DNA of 64,000 bases from Corbicula japonica. Taxonomy: Eukaryota > Mollusca > Bivalvia > Venerida > Cyrenidae. The first letter of the stretch is position 1, and the number at the start of each line of letters is the position of its first letter. The translations under genes and the position numbers were made by a program. A model generated the notes under the pieces. It had not been told where the DNA came from. It ran no database searches and was given only the letters and a program-made list of their open reading frames with translations. Shown here one piece after another: positions 48,128 to 62,043 of the stretch. Location: NCBI GenBank assembly GCA_038501625.1, contig JAZAYU010000128.1, forward strand, positions 434,001-498,000, in the 5' to 3' direction.

Positions 48128-49360
48128 TTAAGAAGTACCAGCGTCACTTCCACGTAGAATATCTTCCGTCTTAATAAAGCCAGAATATCTACATCCTGGT
48201 GGGTATGCCCGACAAATTGAATCGCCATGTCAACCTGAAAAAAACCCGGACAGTTAATCATTTAACTCGCTGCAATTTGTATTCTTTATTATATTTGAGG
48301 AAATAAAGAATATATAATAAATTTTAGCCAAGATCGCTTGGAACAATATCGTTAAAAGCTGACTCGAAATAGTTGAATAAATGCCCCTGTTATATTTAGA
48401 TTATAATATTATCCTACCGTGCTTCCCATGCTCCATTAGTACAAATGTAAGAGTAATGTAAATACTTAGACACCATATGACTATTTTAATTGATGTGTTA
48501 CGCGTGAAGAAATTAGTATGCGTCATTAGCCATGAAACTACAAATCACATCATAACATTTTGTTTCCCTTTATACACATGTACCTGTTCTTTGTTCATCA
48601 AACCAACATTTGTATGAGAACGATTTACATTTGTTCTGTTCTGTTCGGTATCAAAGTGGATTCATCTTGATATTTATCAAACATTCATCGTGATTCATTA
48701 ATTTTGGAGCACATTTTATATAAAAAAAATAACGGTGAAGATGCAATTTGTTACGTATTACTAATTAATGTAGGATTTCGATTTGTGGCGGACGGGGAGA
48801 CAAATGGGGTGTTAAACCTAAATTAGTCTTCGATGAAACCTACTAAACGAGATTCCAGAACAGAAGTTACTTGCATCAATCAATCATGAAACAAATTTAT
48901 AAAACATTGTTTAAAGTACGGGGTAAGCGCAAGTCATTAAGAAATCACTGCTTTACTTCGTTGTTATTGTTAACATTTCATCAAAAAAGATTCACATCAA
49001 TACTATCATAATTATGTACCGGACTTGTTGTTTTTCTGTCCACAGCTGTACATGGTATAGTAAGCCGAATGTTCTTTTCATTTAATATGATATTATTTGT
49101 CAAATTTACAGAAACATAAAAAGCGATATAAATACCTTGATTCATGACGACTTGTACTGATGTTGGTTCAGCTTTGCCTTTTCTCATTTTGTTTCATAGT
49201 ACTGTCACTCCATTTTGCAAACCCCTAAAACAATTTTACAAGATAAAACAAATTAAAACAGATGTTTATTGGTTGAAAGTACTTTATGTATCTTACCCTA
49301 GCGCTGGTCTTTCTGATCATGTAATGCATGCTACAATAAACTGCTCCTATCAGTATCAGT
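48128..49360 (-). pseudogene. Exon-like relics in copy B
   Basis: Equivalent to 22507-23740 with the same borders: middle segment 49224-49136, terminal segment 48234-48128. Nearly identical to A, including the three TGA codons in the VCK frame. Confidence 0.35.
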
Positions 49361-52300
49361 TAATCTTTATACACTTACCAAAATAAAGCTGAATGATGTA
49401 TAGCGAAGCTGTGTCTTTTGTTTTCAGCCGCTCGTGATTGGCATACTTCACTACTTTAATATTTCGTAATAAATTGTAAGTTCCAGCTGTGATGTTTAAT
49501 GTAAATAATGGTTTGTCTAGAGCCGAGTGACACATTTTGTACGACACTGAATATTTTCATTTTACTTCGCGTGGGTTTAATAGTCGCGTATTTCGCGCTT
49601 GGAAATGCGCGCAAAATAAAATACCAGCGAATATTAGCACATAATATCTTATACATGTACTATGTGGATAATACTACTGCGCGAAACGAATTTATTTTAG
49701 CATAAAGTTTTCGTTGGCGTCGAAAATTAAGCCTCGCGAAATTAAATAATACCACAATATTTAATATGCATTTCTTTAATATAAATAAAAGATGATGATA
49801 TATTATTCACATATAACTGAGAATTGTTGACTGATTATTTTTTCTTATTTCTTAATATTTTTAATCATCAGATCAATGATTTTTGTCATTATGGGCTTTC
49901 TTGATTTCAGATATTAATCATTATTATTATCACAGCATAGAAACGACCCGAAATTAATGTTCAAGCAAATATGATAAAATCCTAAAAAGTTAGCGTGTCG
50001 AGTTTTAATGTGGGTGCTATTCAACGATTAGTCAATGGGTTATTCGTCCTTCGATTCTCTGGTTTTCGAGGAAAGATTTTACGGTTCAAGAGTTCATCCA
50101 AATTAACCATTATAAACTCCAGACAAGTTCATCATGGTTACATGCAAATATATATTCTTTCTATATTCAAAAATGTAACTTTGTCAATTTGTTATTAACA
50201 CGATTTAGCAGTTTTTAGTCACCAAACGATAACACATTTCAAACTTAACATTAATAACGTTAGAAAGTATAACATGGAATTTTTCGTGCAAATGTGTGTT
50301 TCTGATTTGAACAAATTATATTGCACCAAATTCGCATAAATTCGGGATTCAAAAGTGTATGTTAAAATTTCGCCTATAGGTATATTCTATGAATGACTTC
50401 TGTAGCCTACTACTACATGTAAAATGTTAATTAAAAAGATAAATATGACTTAGGTAAAGCGCTTTGATATTCTTTCAAACTGTGGAGAAATTAAACAAAT
50501 TATTTGCTTACAAAATCATCTTACAAAACAGTAAAATTATTGATATTTCAGTATAAGGACTTAAAAGTATGTGATATACAAATACAATTCATGCCAACCT
50601 CTTTAAGATTAAAATAATATAATGAAATTATTAGATATGTAAATTATTTTTAATTGAAATAGAAACATCAAGACCAAGGTCAGGACAGTTTTACATAGCA
50701 GCTGCAAAAGATGAAGTTAAAGTATAACATGTAGCAGTTGTTGTAGTTAATAGTAATAGTAGGAGAATACGAAGTAGAAGTTGTAGTTGTAGTAATAATT
50801 TTAGTATAAATTCTTGTTTCTATTGTTGATGTTATTGTTGTTGCTGCTGCTGTCATTTTTTTGTTAAAGTAATAATGAAAGGCTCAGAAGTAGCAGTAGA
50901 TTTTGTTGTTGTCGCTGCTGTTGTTTTTGTTGTAGAAAGTATAAACAATGGATGGCGCAGTAGCAGCAGTAGTACATGTTGTTGTTGTGGTCCTTGTTAT
51001 TGCTGCTGTTGGTGCTGTTGCTGTTGTTTTGAAGTAGAAGTAATGTGACAGGCGCGTAGTAGGAGGAGAATGTGCAGCAACAGCAGTAGTTGATGTTGTT
51101 ATTGTAAAAGTAGTAGTAAAGTACTTATAGCAATTCTTGTTTTGATAGTAAATTTATTAATAATAAGTCGTAGTCGTAGTAGAAGAAGAGAAAAAGCAGC
51201 AGCAGCAGTAGGTTTTGTTGTTGTTATCGTTGTTGTTGTAGAAGTACATGTAGCATTTGCCGTATTGAAAGTAGTGGCAGAAGAAGTAGTACTAGTAGAA
51301 GTCATAGTATGTAGTAGGTAGTAAAAGTAGTAGTAGTAGTTGTTGTTGTTGCTGCAGTATGTGTCATTGTCGTTGCTGTTGCTGCTGCCGTTGTTGTTTT
51401 GTTACAAATGTAATAAGTGGTATGCGCAGTAGAAGCAGTAGGAGGAGGAGAAAGACAACCAGCAGTAGTATTAGTTGTTGTTGTTGTTGTTGTTGTTGTT
51501 AGTCACAGCAGCAGGGTTGGGATTAGTAGAAGTTGTATTTTCATTCGTGATTGTGTTACTGCTTTTTATAGGCGAATGAAAATTTCTGAAAATAATTTAA
51601 AAATGTACCGGTTTTTTTAAATTATTATTTCACTTCTTTGCTACACATTGTTATACTTCCTACAGATAAGGGATTTGTACAATGAGAATCTGAACAATTT
51701 TATCTCCAGCAGCACTGTTATTCTCTGTAAATGATATGTTGTTATAACCCCACTGACCGATCTTATCTGGAGTTTATGGTGTTGCAATGTCCGTCGAATG
51801 ATTTGTGTTGGTCTATTACTTGCATGAGGACTGCAGTGCTTGAATTTATAAAAATTAATGTGTAGGAGCCATGGGTCGACATGGTATTTTAATAAATTTG
51901 AAATACACCTAAACTTTCGTAGATCTGTATAATAATATCCGAAACATACTGTAAAACGCTTTAATTTTGCGAGGTCGAAATTTCGCAAATTTTGACAAAA
52001 ATCATCAATGTTCTTTATTTGCTTATTTATGTCGTTTTCGGATATACTTATTTTCAAATAATATGAAAAATCATCATGTATTCGCGGTATTTAACAATTC
52101 GCGAGGTTAGCGATTCGCGAATATTAGCGAAAATAAAACTAACGCGAATAAACCAGTTTTACAGTAATAATTGCTAGATGTACATTTAATTTCCAGGTCC
52201 TTCTGATCTTGTATGTTGATTAAACTGATTTAGTTGAACGATAACTTTTTGCACAGCTTAAATTACCAGTAAAGCATAACAATCATTAACGGTTTTGCAT

Positions 52301-52369
52301 CAAAACTTTCCTGGCCCTTACTGTTACTTATTTATCTTCATACAATAACAAGTTATAATAAAGAAGAAC

Positions 52370-52626
52370 AAACAAAATCTCATCCGCATAATCAAGAATT
52401 AAACATAATTATATGTTATAATAACATTTTATAGACTGTCATAATCGATTTTCAATACATCAATTTGTTAACTTCAAAATGCTACGATAACCTCAGAAAA
52501 ATAATAATTCTGCAAATTAATGTAGTAATGGACTGATTAGTAAAATTATCATTAATATTGGTAAAAAGCCATACTTCAGCGAGAAATTTATTAGCCCCCT
52601 AATATGTCTCATGCTGATAGTAAAAA
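52370..52626. other. 257-bp block of copy B without counterpart in copy A
   Basis: Replaces 26760-27749 of copy A between identical flanks. AT-rich, no terminal repeats or coding seen. Confidence 0.65.
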
Positions 52627-52813
52627 TAAGTCGGATAACTGTGTAAAGTTCATAACTGCTGAACTGCGTAACCTTGGAATGATAACAAATTACTTCATCA
52701 ATTAGCTTGCGATTTGTTGGTTACTTAATGTTATCTTCCCCTTAGGAGTGAGAGATTTATGACTGTATTACATTCAGATGCCGTGAAGCATACTCCTATT
52801 CATATAACAGTGT

Positions 52814-53089
52814 AAAACTAATTCGATTTGTTTGTTTGTTTGTTTGTTTGGGGTTTAACGCCTGGTTTCAACACCTTTCTGGTTATATCCCGGCGGTCAG
52901 TCCACCTAACCGGTGTTCCTGGGTCTCTAACCAGTACTAACCAATTTCTCCGCAAGCGACTGACTGCTTCCTCACTTGAATCAGAGGTGAGGGACAAATG
53001 ACTCTCAGACGCAATGTCCGAGTTCAATTGTCACGGAGAAAGTTTTCCCGCCTCGGCTGGGGATCGAACTCACGACAAAACTAATTCGA
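52814..53089 (-). mobile_element. tRNA-related SINE inserted in copy B
   Basis: A 250-bp body (52827-53076) is flanked by 13-bp duplications 'aaaactaattcga' (52814-52826 and 53077-53089); copy A has a single 'aaaactaattcga' at the empty site. On the minus strand the element starts 'gtcgtgagttcgatcccc', a B-box-like word, and ends with a (CAAA)n tail seen as (tttg)n at 52827. No A box was seen, so it is probably 5'-truncated. The overlapping frame 53027-52818 is not a gene. Confidence 0.88.
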
Positions 53090-54145
53090 ATAGCCTACAC
53101 TATTTGCCTTATTATAATTTACCGAAGACAAATTATTTTCATCTGAATACAAGTTGCATAGTTTTAATACAAATTAATTATAATATTGTCTATTTTTCAG
53201 TGTGGTTAAGTAAACACTAATATTTTAGCGAATATTATTTGTATAGGCTCATTAGACAAATCGTTCAAGGGTGTACGGGCTTTGAAATAATATATAATAG
53301 GAGATACAATATGCATTAAAATGAGTACATGTATATGTCGACTCCTTACTTACTGTTTTACATTTTTCGTCTACGGGACTTTTCTCAAGTATTATCTTAG
53401 CTCCATCATCGCTAAAGGATTGATGACCTTATAAGATACTCGCGACTGTAATTCATGTAACTGACCAAATAATGACGAATGTACAATATCTGTTCTAGTG
53501 ACGTATACCATAGGGGTTAAATTACAAGTATGCGCGATATAAATTTGTGTTTTCTGAGAATCCTGGCCGAAAAAGACTTCTTTGATCAAACTATAGACTG
53601 CCAAATAATTGTACAAGCTTGTTTTGCAGCATGTTAGATACATCTTCGCCAAGTAAATAGTTACGCGGTTTGAATTCTTATTTCGTAGTAACAATACTTT
53701 ATGTCCCTTATTGACCTTTTTAAGATAATATTGTAATGCCCAGCATTTATTTGTATAAGTGGTACTAACCCGTTTCCATACTTTATTATTCAGTGTAGTT
53801 CACTTTCTGTTCTAGCCGCCTTTTCCAGCTTTATCACATATTTACAAATGTTGACCTTCGTTAATTACACAGGTCAACATGTTTTTCAACATGTGTTAGG
53901 CCAGATTTGTATCCCTGTGTTTCCAACATGCCGTGGTCTTCCATGACTGAATCTTATTGTTTGTAAACATTGCAGTGAAACTTGCATAATTACCGGTCTA
54001 CTCCCGTTTTTAAAGTTAATCAGTGTGCCAGTTCATTTAAGTCCATGCTGATGCACATTTTAGCGAAGTAACACGTTGTATCTCAACTTAAAAGTCCATT
54101 TATTTGTCGATTATTTACAACTTGAGCACACTGTCTATTAATAGT

Positions 54146-54187
54146 CCGCCATTTTGGTTTTTTTACTGTGCCCGTTGCCAGGCAACT
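54146..54187 (+). promoter_or_regulatory. Promoter-like cluster: YY1-type site and RFX X-box
   Basis: 'ccgccattttgg' is the reverse of the YY1-type core AAAATGGCGG. About 20 bp on, 'gttgccaggcaac' is a perfect palindromic X-box as bound by RFX factors. Both lie 65-105 bp ahead of an ATG (54251) followed by a splice donor, inside the 2.3-kb insertion. An internal promoter is inferred. Confidence 0.45.
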
Positions 54188-54250
54188 ATCGAATATTTAG
54201 ACGCTTGTTGTTTTATTACTTTTCGCTGTTAAATACATAAAAAACACAAG

Positions 54251-54504
54251 ATGAACAGTAGGAAACGGTCTTATGAGGTAATTAATAATAATTTCCTTAT
54301 TTGTATAATTATTTATTGTTAAAGTACTGCGTTCAAATGGACCATGACGGTCAAAGTTCATCGCAAGCACCTGCGACACAGGATAGGCTGTGCCTTCACA
54401 CGGCGCACTGTGTCCTGTGCCAGGCGCTATTTTTGTTGTGTCGGGCGCACCGCGCCTTGTGACTGGCGCATGGCACGCTGTGCCTTGTCTTGTAGTATAA
54501 AAGC
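54251..54504 (+). pseudogene. Possible spliced frame inside the 2.3-kb insertion
   Basis: ATG at 54251 gives MNSRKRSYE to a donor 'gtaatt' at 54278; about 50 bp later acceptor 'ttgttaaag' leads in the same phase to YCVQMDHDGQSSSQAPATQD and then a Cys-rich frame that stops near 54455. No domain was recognised. The GC-rich region to 55240 has open frames in several registers (54622-55068 -, 54834-55085 +) but none is convincing. It may be a decayed gag-like or captured gene. Confidence 0.25.
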
Positions 54505-57500
54505 CTTGGAATTTTTCATTCGAGGAATTCCTCGCTCGACAATCCAGAGCGTACACGTCGCGAGCGGGGTGGAAGTCATCAACAGATCTCGTCAGCCGAC
54601 ATCGTCGTGAAGGGAACCACTCTAAGCATTTTTACCATCGGGACCTGGATCGGCGATGTTTGGCGGGGTGTGTTGATGGCTTCGCGGATACTGGAGAGCA
54701 CTGTCTTCCCCCGGATCGGCCGCCCTTGGACGCTGTGGAAGCCTATGGAGAGAGAGCAGGGAGGATCCTACATCTTCGGATGTCATTCCTATACCACTGA
54801 TCCAGTCCACTCGATCAAAGTAGGCAGAAGCAGATGAAGAGGACGGCCGGGACGGACTCCTGCAGCGTGGTGGCAGCACAATGCAGATGGAGATGCCGGG
54901 GGTGTGGCCCTTATGAAAGCTATGGAAGTGTCCTTGGTCGGCGGTACTGGGTACACTCAATGTGCCCGGGAAACCGACCAGGGGTTCAGGGACGTCGGCG
55001 GCGGATGAATCACGGCCAGAGGCACCACTACAGGGAGACCACCTCCAGGTTGTCAGCGATGGATCCACTTCTTAGGTTAAATTAACCGCAGTGCATTCAT
55101 CTTTTTCGGAATCAAAATTGGACCGTCAGGCACAGTTGCACCCCGCAACTACCAGTTTTAGGCATCGAAATTCAACATTCACGGACCACACCATAATGTC
55201 CTCGGTCAGAGGCGGGAGGGTCCTTAAACTGGGAACAAACAACAACAACAACAACATTCGAGGACTCCAACGCTTCAAAATTATAAGAGTGCACCATTTC
55301 GGCCGTTTCGCATAATAATAAGTTTTAAAGGTGCGCACTCTCCTTTCAATAACATTTTGTTAAATGGGCAGGATTTAACTTCTGAGAAATTTATTCACAG
55401 AAATAATTTATTTACCATTTTAGATAAAGTCGTCAGTTTTCTTATTTGTACATTTTGCGTACTACTGCCGGGTTGTGTTAATGAAAGCTCCGGTTCAAAT
55501 TTCCATTCAACAAGGGTAGAGATATTTAGGGTGTTTATCTGAAGGGTTCTCATTATTTGCGATAACAGAGAAATTGATATTTGCAAAGATATATTGAATC
55601 GTTATGTTGTTGTATAAGTAATGAAATGCCGTTTTGAGTATTTTAATACTAATTAAAAGTCTCATAGATTTAGATAGGTCTTAGTTTTCATTATATGAAT
55701 TTAGGTATCATACTCATCGCAAATACAAACCCCAACCCGTTTACTAAACTCCCATTAATTAATGAGTAGTCCAACAGTTGGAGTCCAACTTAAAGAAACC
55801 CATACACCATATACAAGAAACTAACAGTAATTAAATCAAGCAGCAGACGCAAGTTAGCCGACATCTGATCAGTGACCGAGGCTGAGCGCTACCAAAACAC
55901 GACATACAAGTTCTCAAGATCAGTCCCGCCGACATAGGCCTGGTGGATCAAACAGTGTAGCTGCACTACCTCTTCAAGAGAGCTTTAGCACCCGGAGGCA
56001 CCCCGCCCTCCCAGGAAGTGACGACGGCGCCACAATATATACATATATTCCTTAATTGTAAGCAAAATTTATGTGATAGTATGATTGTTTCTAATTTTTG
56101 TCGATATCTAGTCCAGATAAAAAAAGTCCCGATCTAAATGTACAAAGCACCATGAGCGATGAGGTTAAATTTTAAATATAAGATTTTGTTCTAAAGGAAG
56201 GCGCAGAAATTAAGTGTTTTAGTGTATATTTTATATGATACACTTTTCCTACTAAATTACAAGTTATTATGACTAAATTCTTAGCTTTTATATCTATGAG
56301 GTGTCGAACATTTTTTAAACAAATACTTTATTCATTATGTTTAAATTTGTAATTTTGTTGACTGAAACATATCCGCTTACAATAAATTTATTTAAAATCT
56401 GCCGAATGTGAATTGTAGTGACCTGTGAATTTTCATGATATTGAAACCATACGTGTTATCTCTTGTAATAAAAGTCTTAGAATGAAAGAAAACGTTAAAC
56501 ATATAAAGAGAACCATTAATAAGCGATTAAGAATCTTAGCATAGTCAATTTATTATCCAAAGGCAAACGGTTTTTAGGAAGTTCTTCATCAATTTAAAAA
56601 TCCAATCTACTCAGGTTTAGTGTTAAAATAGTGATTTTGTATGTATGACGATTTTTTAAGGAACGCATATTAGATGTAAAACCAAATGTGACGAGAAAAT
56701 GTATATAAGATCATACAATAAATTTATACTGACCAATCTGCATTAACAACAAAATCTTTACTTACAGTTACAGTTCATCTTCCTTTTTGCTGCATAAGAA
56801 CATCTTCACACAGTTTGAAAACTTTTAGCAAACAATCTTTTATGACAGTTCGTGAGTTACAATTCGGTCTTAAAGCACTAGATTGGCTCCAGTATGTAAA
56901 CTGGTCAGGCACTTCATTTCTTCTGTTCTGACCTTCCCTTCCCTGCTTAGCTCCAAGAACATAGGGATTTGTTTAAATTGATTTGAGTGTAGCAGGAATA
57001 CATTGGGGTCACACTAAGTTCATTGTGGGGTTACTCATATTGCTGTATCGAATTTGTTTACGTTAATGGAGATTACATTGCCCGTATCTGATAAGCCATG
57101 TAATCTAGAAATCTTGAGCACCTTCAGATTCAGAAATATGATGGATTAAGAAATGGAGAGAATCAATCAGTTTTGTAAAAGCGAAAATTATAATTACAAC
57201 GCATACATTGACAGGTAAACATAATATGTAAAGGTCATAATTTGACCAATTTAATTCTTATCCCATTTGATACGCCATAAGTTCAAACCGACCTAGTCTT
57301 TTATCTGAGGCAATGTATTGTTTTGCAGTAATGCTATCGGTGTAGACCCTTATCAGAGTGCCCAGAAGCACAGACTGATCTGAGTCTACAGCCGTAGCAG
57401 AAGTGACAAAAAATAATTTTAATACATAAATAACTTCCGCTCTCTCTCGCTATCTCCCTCTCAACGTTGAAATTTTAAAATGCAAGTTAATTAAAAATCA

Positions 57501-60500
57501 TCAATTTCAATTAATCAATAAAATAGAATTATCCAGTTATTTGCTAAGTTAACATTCAAGAAATTGTTAGCTATTTAACATTAATTCTTGGTTTCCCAAT
57601 ATCCCATTTCATACATGTTATCAAATTAATATTTTTCATTGGAGTATCTTAAAAATGATGCTTTTTAGTATAAGGCACTAAAACACAATAAAGGATTTGC
57701 TTTATTTATTATCCGTAAAATGTCCAGTTTGAAAGTAGAACTTGCTTAAGTTAACAGTCAATAAGATTTTGGACTAGCTAACATCCAATTTGATATTCTC
57801 TTGCGATCACATGTATGCATTTGTGGGACGTTGGTTAAAATACTTGTTTGTATAGTAAATTTCATCACTCACGATATCAAAGAAACAAATCACTAAGTAG
57901 GTTTGGCTATTTTTTCTAGTGAAAGATATGTATCTTATGTATTACACGAATTAATAACCACACACACACGCACGCACGCAAACTTTAAGACTCGCTTTCG
58001 TCTTTCTGTATACATAGCTCACCGCCACCGCCTGTTATGTCATTTATTCGGATAAATCCTGAGAGATTCGTTATTAATTTCACTATAACACTAATTTATT
58101 AATTCGTTTCTTTAAAGTCTGAGACAGTAACTTTATACGAAGGTTAAAACCATGAAAATGTAATCACTAATAAAATGCGGGATCGCAAATCCTGGATTGT
58201 TAGACTGCTTCACTGCACTGACTTCTTAGATAGATCTTCTCTATGTAATGAGCATAAAGTTTGACGGAAATTTATGATGTCAACACGTTTATAGCTTTTG
58301 TAGAAAATAGCAATATTGTTTGTCGGCGATTAAATCAATTGTATAAACCTGTACTAGCGTCAAAACATGCCTGCTTTATAACGGCAAAACGATCGACATG
58401 GACAATTTTAATGTTTTGTGTTTCAGTATGTTTAGTATGTTTTGTATTTTTAGCATTTCACTATTCTTGTCATACCCAATCTTGAATGATAAGTAATTTT
58501 CCTCGCGTTCATCAGTCTTAAAAAGCTTTTTACTTAACAACATCTTCACTTTCTTTGACCGCTTTCTGTATGATAATTAATAAAGAGGTTAATCTAAATT
58601 CGAGGAATTGACATTTTGTAAAAAAAAATCAAGTGGTTAAGATATATCTAAAATAAGAAAAATTATGTCCCTGTAAAACATACGACTGTACAAAATTTAA
58701 ACAGGAACAGCCTTGGATCGATCAGTAGTAAAGCATTTCTCAAATTGGGCTTTTAACGAGGTTTTAAAATCTCAGTTTCCGTCTGGGTCTCATACATGTT
58801 CAGGATGACACTGGAAGTAATTGAAGTCCAATTACACAATTTAACAATATTCATAGACCAAAGACATACATACAAACAATTTAACATACAATGTAAATAG
58901 CTAATGACACAGTCAATAGGAAGTGGCTAGGTGCTCATGACGGAACTGTGAACAAGGCAACTAAGGTTTGATCAGAAGAACACCACGACAGGAAGTAAAG
59001 AAGTATACTGAATGCCAATGAAAGCGCAACTCTCTATTTTTTGGAATATTTTTGACGTGTGTAAAAGTTTCAAAAATTTGCAAAGGAAGATGTGTTATAA
59101 AATCAAAAAGTTGTCGTAATTGTCGACAGTGAACAATGCATCTGTCGAGCGATTTCATGTCGGGACATCCCTCCTTGGATCATGACAAAAAAACCTCATA
59201 TGCCCGTTGTTTATGTTGAGTAAAAACATAAAAACTTGAAAACTGATGATCGAATTTGTGTGGCCGTGAGTAAAGATTAACAAATGGACTTGTTTGGGGG
59301 TGTTTCATGCATTTCTACATGCCGAAACAAACATTTATTGTGTTTGTAGGGGGTTACTGTAGGAGAGAAAGTTTAAAATTCAGTAGACCATTAATGTATA
59401 AACTGGTTACTTAATGATTTTAAAACACATCAACATTTGCCAATTTATTTAACTTTTACGCACATCAAAAATATTCCAAAAACTCAAGATTTGCGTTTTC
59501 ATTGGCACTCAGTAACGTAAAAGAATTCGATCACGTGTCTATGTTTTTAAAATTACACAAATCATTAATAAAATTGGAAACAAAAGCCACTGACATAAGC
59601 ATTAAATTTGCGCAGTTACGTCCATTGGAAATCGATGGCCACGATAGTTATGTATGCTTATAGCGCAGATTAAATTACCCTTTAAAAAATAAATTTTTCA
59701 GTCTTAAGATAGGTGTTTTCGATATACTAGCCACTGTTGGTAAAACCTTTTACTGTTGATTAATAATATGACACCTCTTAATATACAATCAGCGCATATT
59801 TTAATAATGTTTGAATTTGAAGACGCTTGTTTTTAGCTTTCAATATGTTTTTTGGCCCAGTGTGAGCATCTACTCCGATTACACTTAAAACTATATTTTG
59901 ACAACAAATTGTGAAAATATCTATCAACCGGATATCGCGTGTCTGGTTGTCACGTTTATCAGGGTTATCCGTGCAACCTTTCGGAACTTATCCGAGCTAG
60001 CTTATTAGGTAATGTGCTTAGAGTTACGAGGCGACGCACCGTACGGTTTTGATTCCTTGTCTGAAGCAAGCTTTTTTTGTAATTACACTTCACTGTAGCG
60101 CAGTTTGTGCAGTGTGGCGGCCGTAACGCTGTGAACGTTTACACCTTTCTTAATTTACAGTTTTTAAATTTAGTTTACACCATATTGTTGTATAAAAAAT
60201 AATTGTAAAAATTATAAAATGATATTATATAATCTTTTTTCAGTGTATATTAAAGTATCGAAACAAAACTTTAACTTAAAAGCGAAAATATACCCAAATG
60301 CAAAATGCCTGGGACATAATATACTGTTTATACCAGTCAAGTAGTGATTATTACAATAAGATAACATGACAGACACATGTTCAATATTCCATGTTCCATG
60401 TTCTTCGCGTGAAGCTGGTTTATAGCAAATCGCGGCTTTATAAACAAACATGTTTAACATCAAGCATCCAGGGGAAGTTCAGCTTATCAGTCCTGGGGAT

Positions 60501-62043
60501 CGGCGATAACAGTTAAATGACCATAAATTTCTCTGGTCTCTAGGAAACATTCAATTCCACCAGAGTATTAGATTGCTAGCTGGCCAACTTGCATTTATAC
60601 ATGTAGCTTCATGAACGTTTACATAACACATTTTTGACAAACCCGATCAAAGAAATAACTCACGACTAGCAAACTAAACATTTAAATGTATAGGGAAAAA
60701 GGTGTAACAGAGATGTGTCATATACTAAAAATGCCATAAGCGACGTATCCATATTTTTATGGCTACAGTATATGAATTCTGTTTAATTTGCCGAGGCTTT
60801 GAAACAAAATATAATATTTGAATCATTATTTTAAAGCATCTGTTCTTATTTTAGTGCGGAAAACGCCAAAATTGAAGCCCGTTTCAAGGATTTGTCTCGC
60901 ATTAGTGGTGGAAATAAAACTCGATTATATTCTTAAGTGATCTGTAGTCAAGTATGACAAATTGATAATTAATACATCTGAAGTTCGAAACGATTTTTAT
61001 TGGTTATTAAAATATTTTTTTCTTAACGGCGTTAATTTACGGCCTAGCGGCGTACAATTGCGGGATTGCGGCATGAATTTGTCGGCCTAGCGGACTAGTC
61101 TGCATAGCGGCGTGAAGTTGAGGGCCTTGATGATTGGCGAAATAGCGGCGTAATTTAGAGGCCTAGCGGCCTATCCGACCAAGCGGCGTGAAGTTAGGGG
61201 TCTTGCAGCCTGGAGGCATAACGGCGCGGAGTTGGTACACTTGCGGCCTGGCAAACTAGACATGAGGCCGCTAGACCGTTGAGTTCAGCCCGTTAGGCCG
61301 TCAAATTCACGCCGCTAAGCTCCAACTTCATGCCGCTAGGCCGCTGGGTCGTAATCTTCAGATATCTTTCAAATAATCCCATAAGCTAAACATATGATAA
61401 CCAAATAGAAATTCACAAGTGCTCCAAATGCAAATTGAAGAGATTTTCAAAAAAATACTTGATAAAATAATTTGTCATATGTTGACTGTACAAAGCGATG
61501 TGATTATAGTTAAACAGTGGTGTATAGATTCAAATTTAAAAGGTAAATAAATTTATTGAAAGAGAACATGATTATAACAACTGTTGTGAAAAAGTTGTTT
61601 AATGCAATACCATGAAACATTTTACAGTTAAACGAGGGCGCGATAACTGCAAAGCTTCTTTATGAGGCAATATACCCATAACTACACACTTTTGAAGTTC
61701 CAAAATCTGGAAAGTGAAAGCTGTGCTTAAATTCATTTTAGTTTATTATACATGTTTAGATTACTGTTTATGTAGCATATTTATTGGTCAAATCAAATAA
61801 ATAAAAATAATAAATGATTGATTTCTGTTAGTAATTAGTTTCAACATGTAACATGTTCAATCGACCAGTACAAAATTTTGTAATTCGATTCACGATATCA
61901 GTTGGGAAAATTTATGATTCCTGTGGTGCGGTGAACTATCATGGAATGTACTGATCAGCCAGCAGATAAAATCCAGGATAACACATGTGTTAGCCTGGCG
62001 GTCAGCTAGATGGTTCTAGTTTTAATTACTTTCAATAATAGTT

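Larger units (their letters stand above)
53728..56038 (+). mobile_element. 2.3-kb TGT...ACA insertion in copy B, LTR-like
   Basis: Copy A has the uninterrupted site 'aagataatatatacat'. In B, 'atat' (53728-53731) is followed by 'tgtaatgccc' and the foreign DNA ends 'ggcgccaca' before a second 'atat' (56035-56038). TGT...ACA ends with a 4-bp duplication fit an LTR integration product. I see no second LTR, primer-binding site or RT, so a solo LTR or non-autonomous element is likelier than a full provirus-like copy. The interior has a GC-rich centre (54340-55240) unlike the surrounding AT-rich DNA. Confidence 0.7.
47096..62043 (+). repeat. Segmental duplication, copy B
   Basis: Direct copy of 18589-34595, about 28.5 kb downstream. 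Component counterparts: palindrome array 47200-47770, exon-like relics 48128-49360 (-), trinucleotide tract 50700-51525, MITE 51947-52166, GC-rich inverted-half repeat 61025-61350. B lacks A's 2.9-kb segment and carries two insertions of its own. Confidence 0.92.

Noticed and set aside
53392..53694. 100-codon minus-strand frame (LIKEVFFGQDSQKTQIYIAH...) as a gene
   Set aside because: The copy A version has an internal stop, and several of the few A/B differences change residues; no domain or splice context recognised.
54622..55068. 148-codon GC-rich minus-strand ORF as a gene
   Set aside because: Several registers on both strands are open because of GC content; Pro/Ser-rich text with no domain, inside a mobile insertion.
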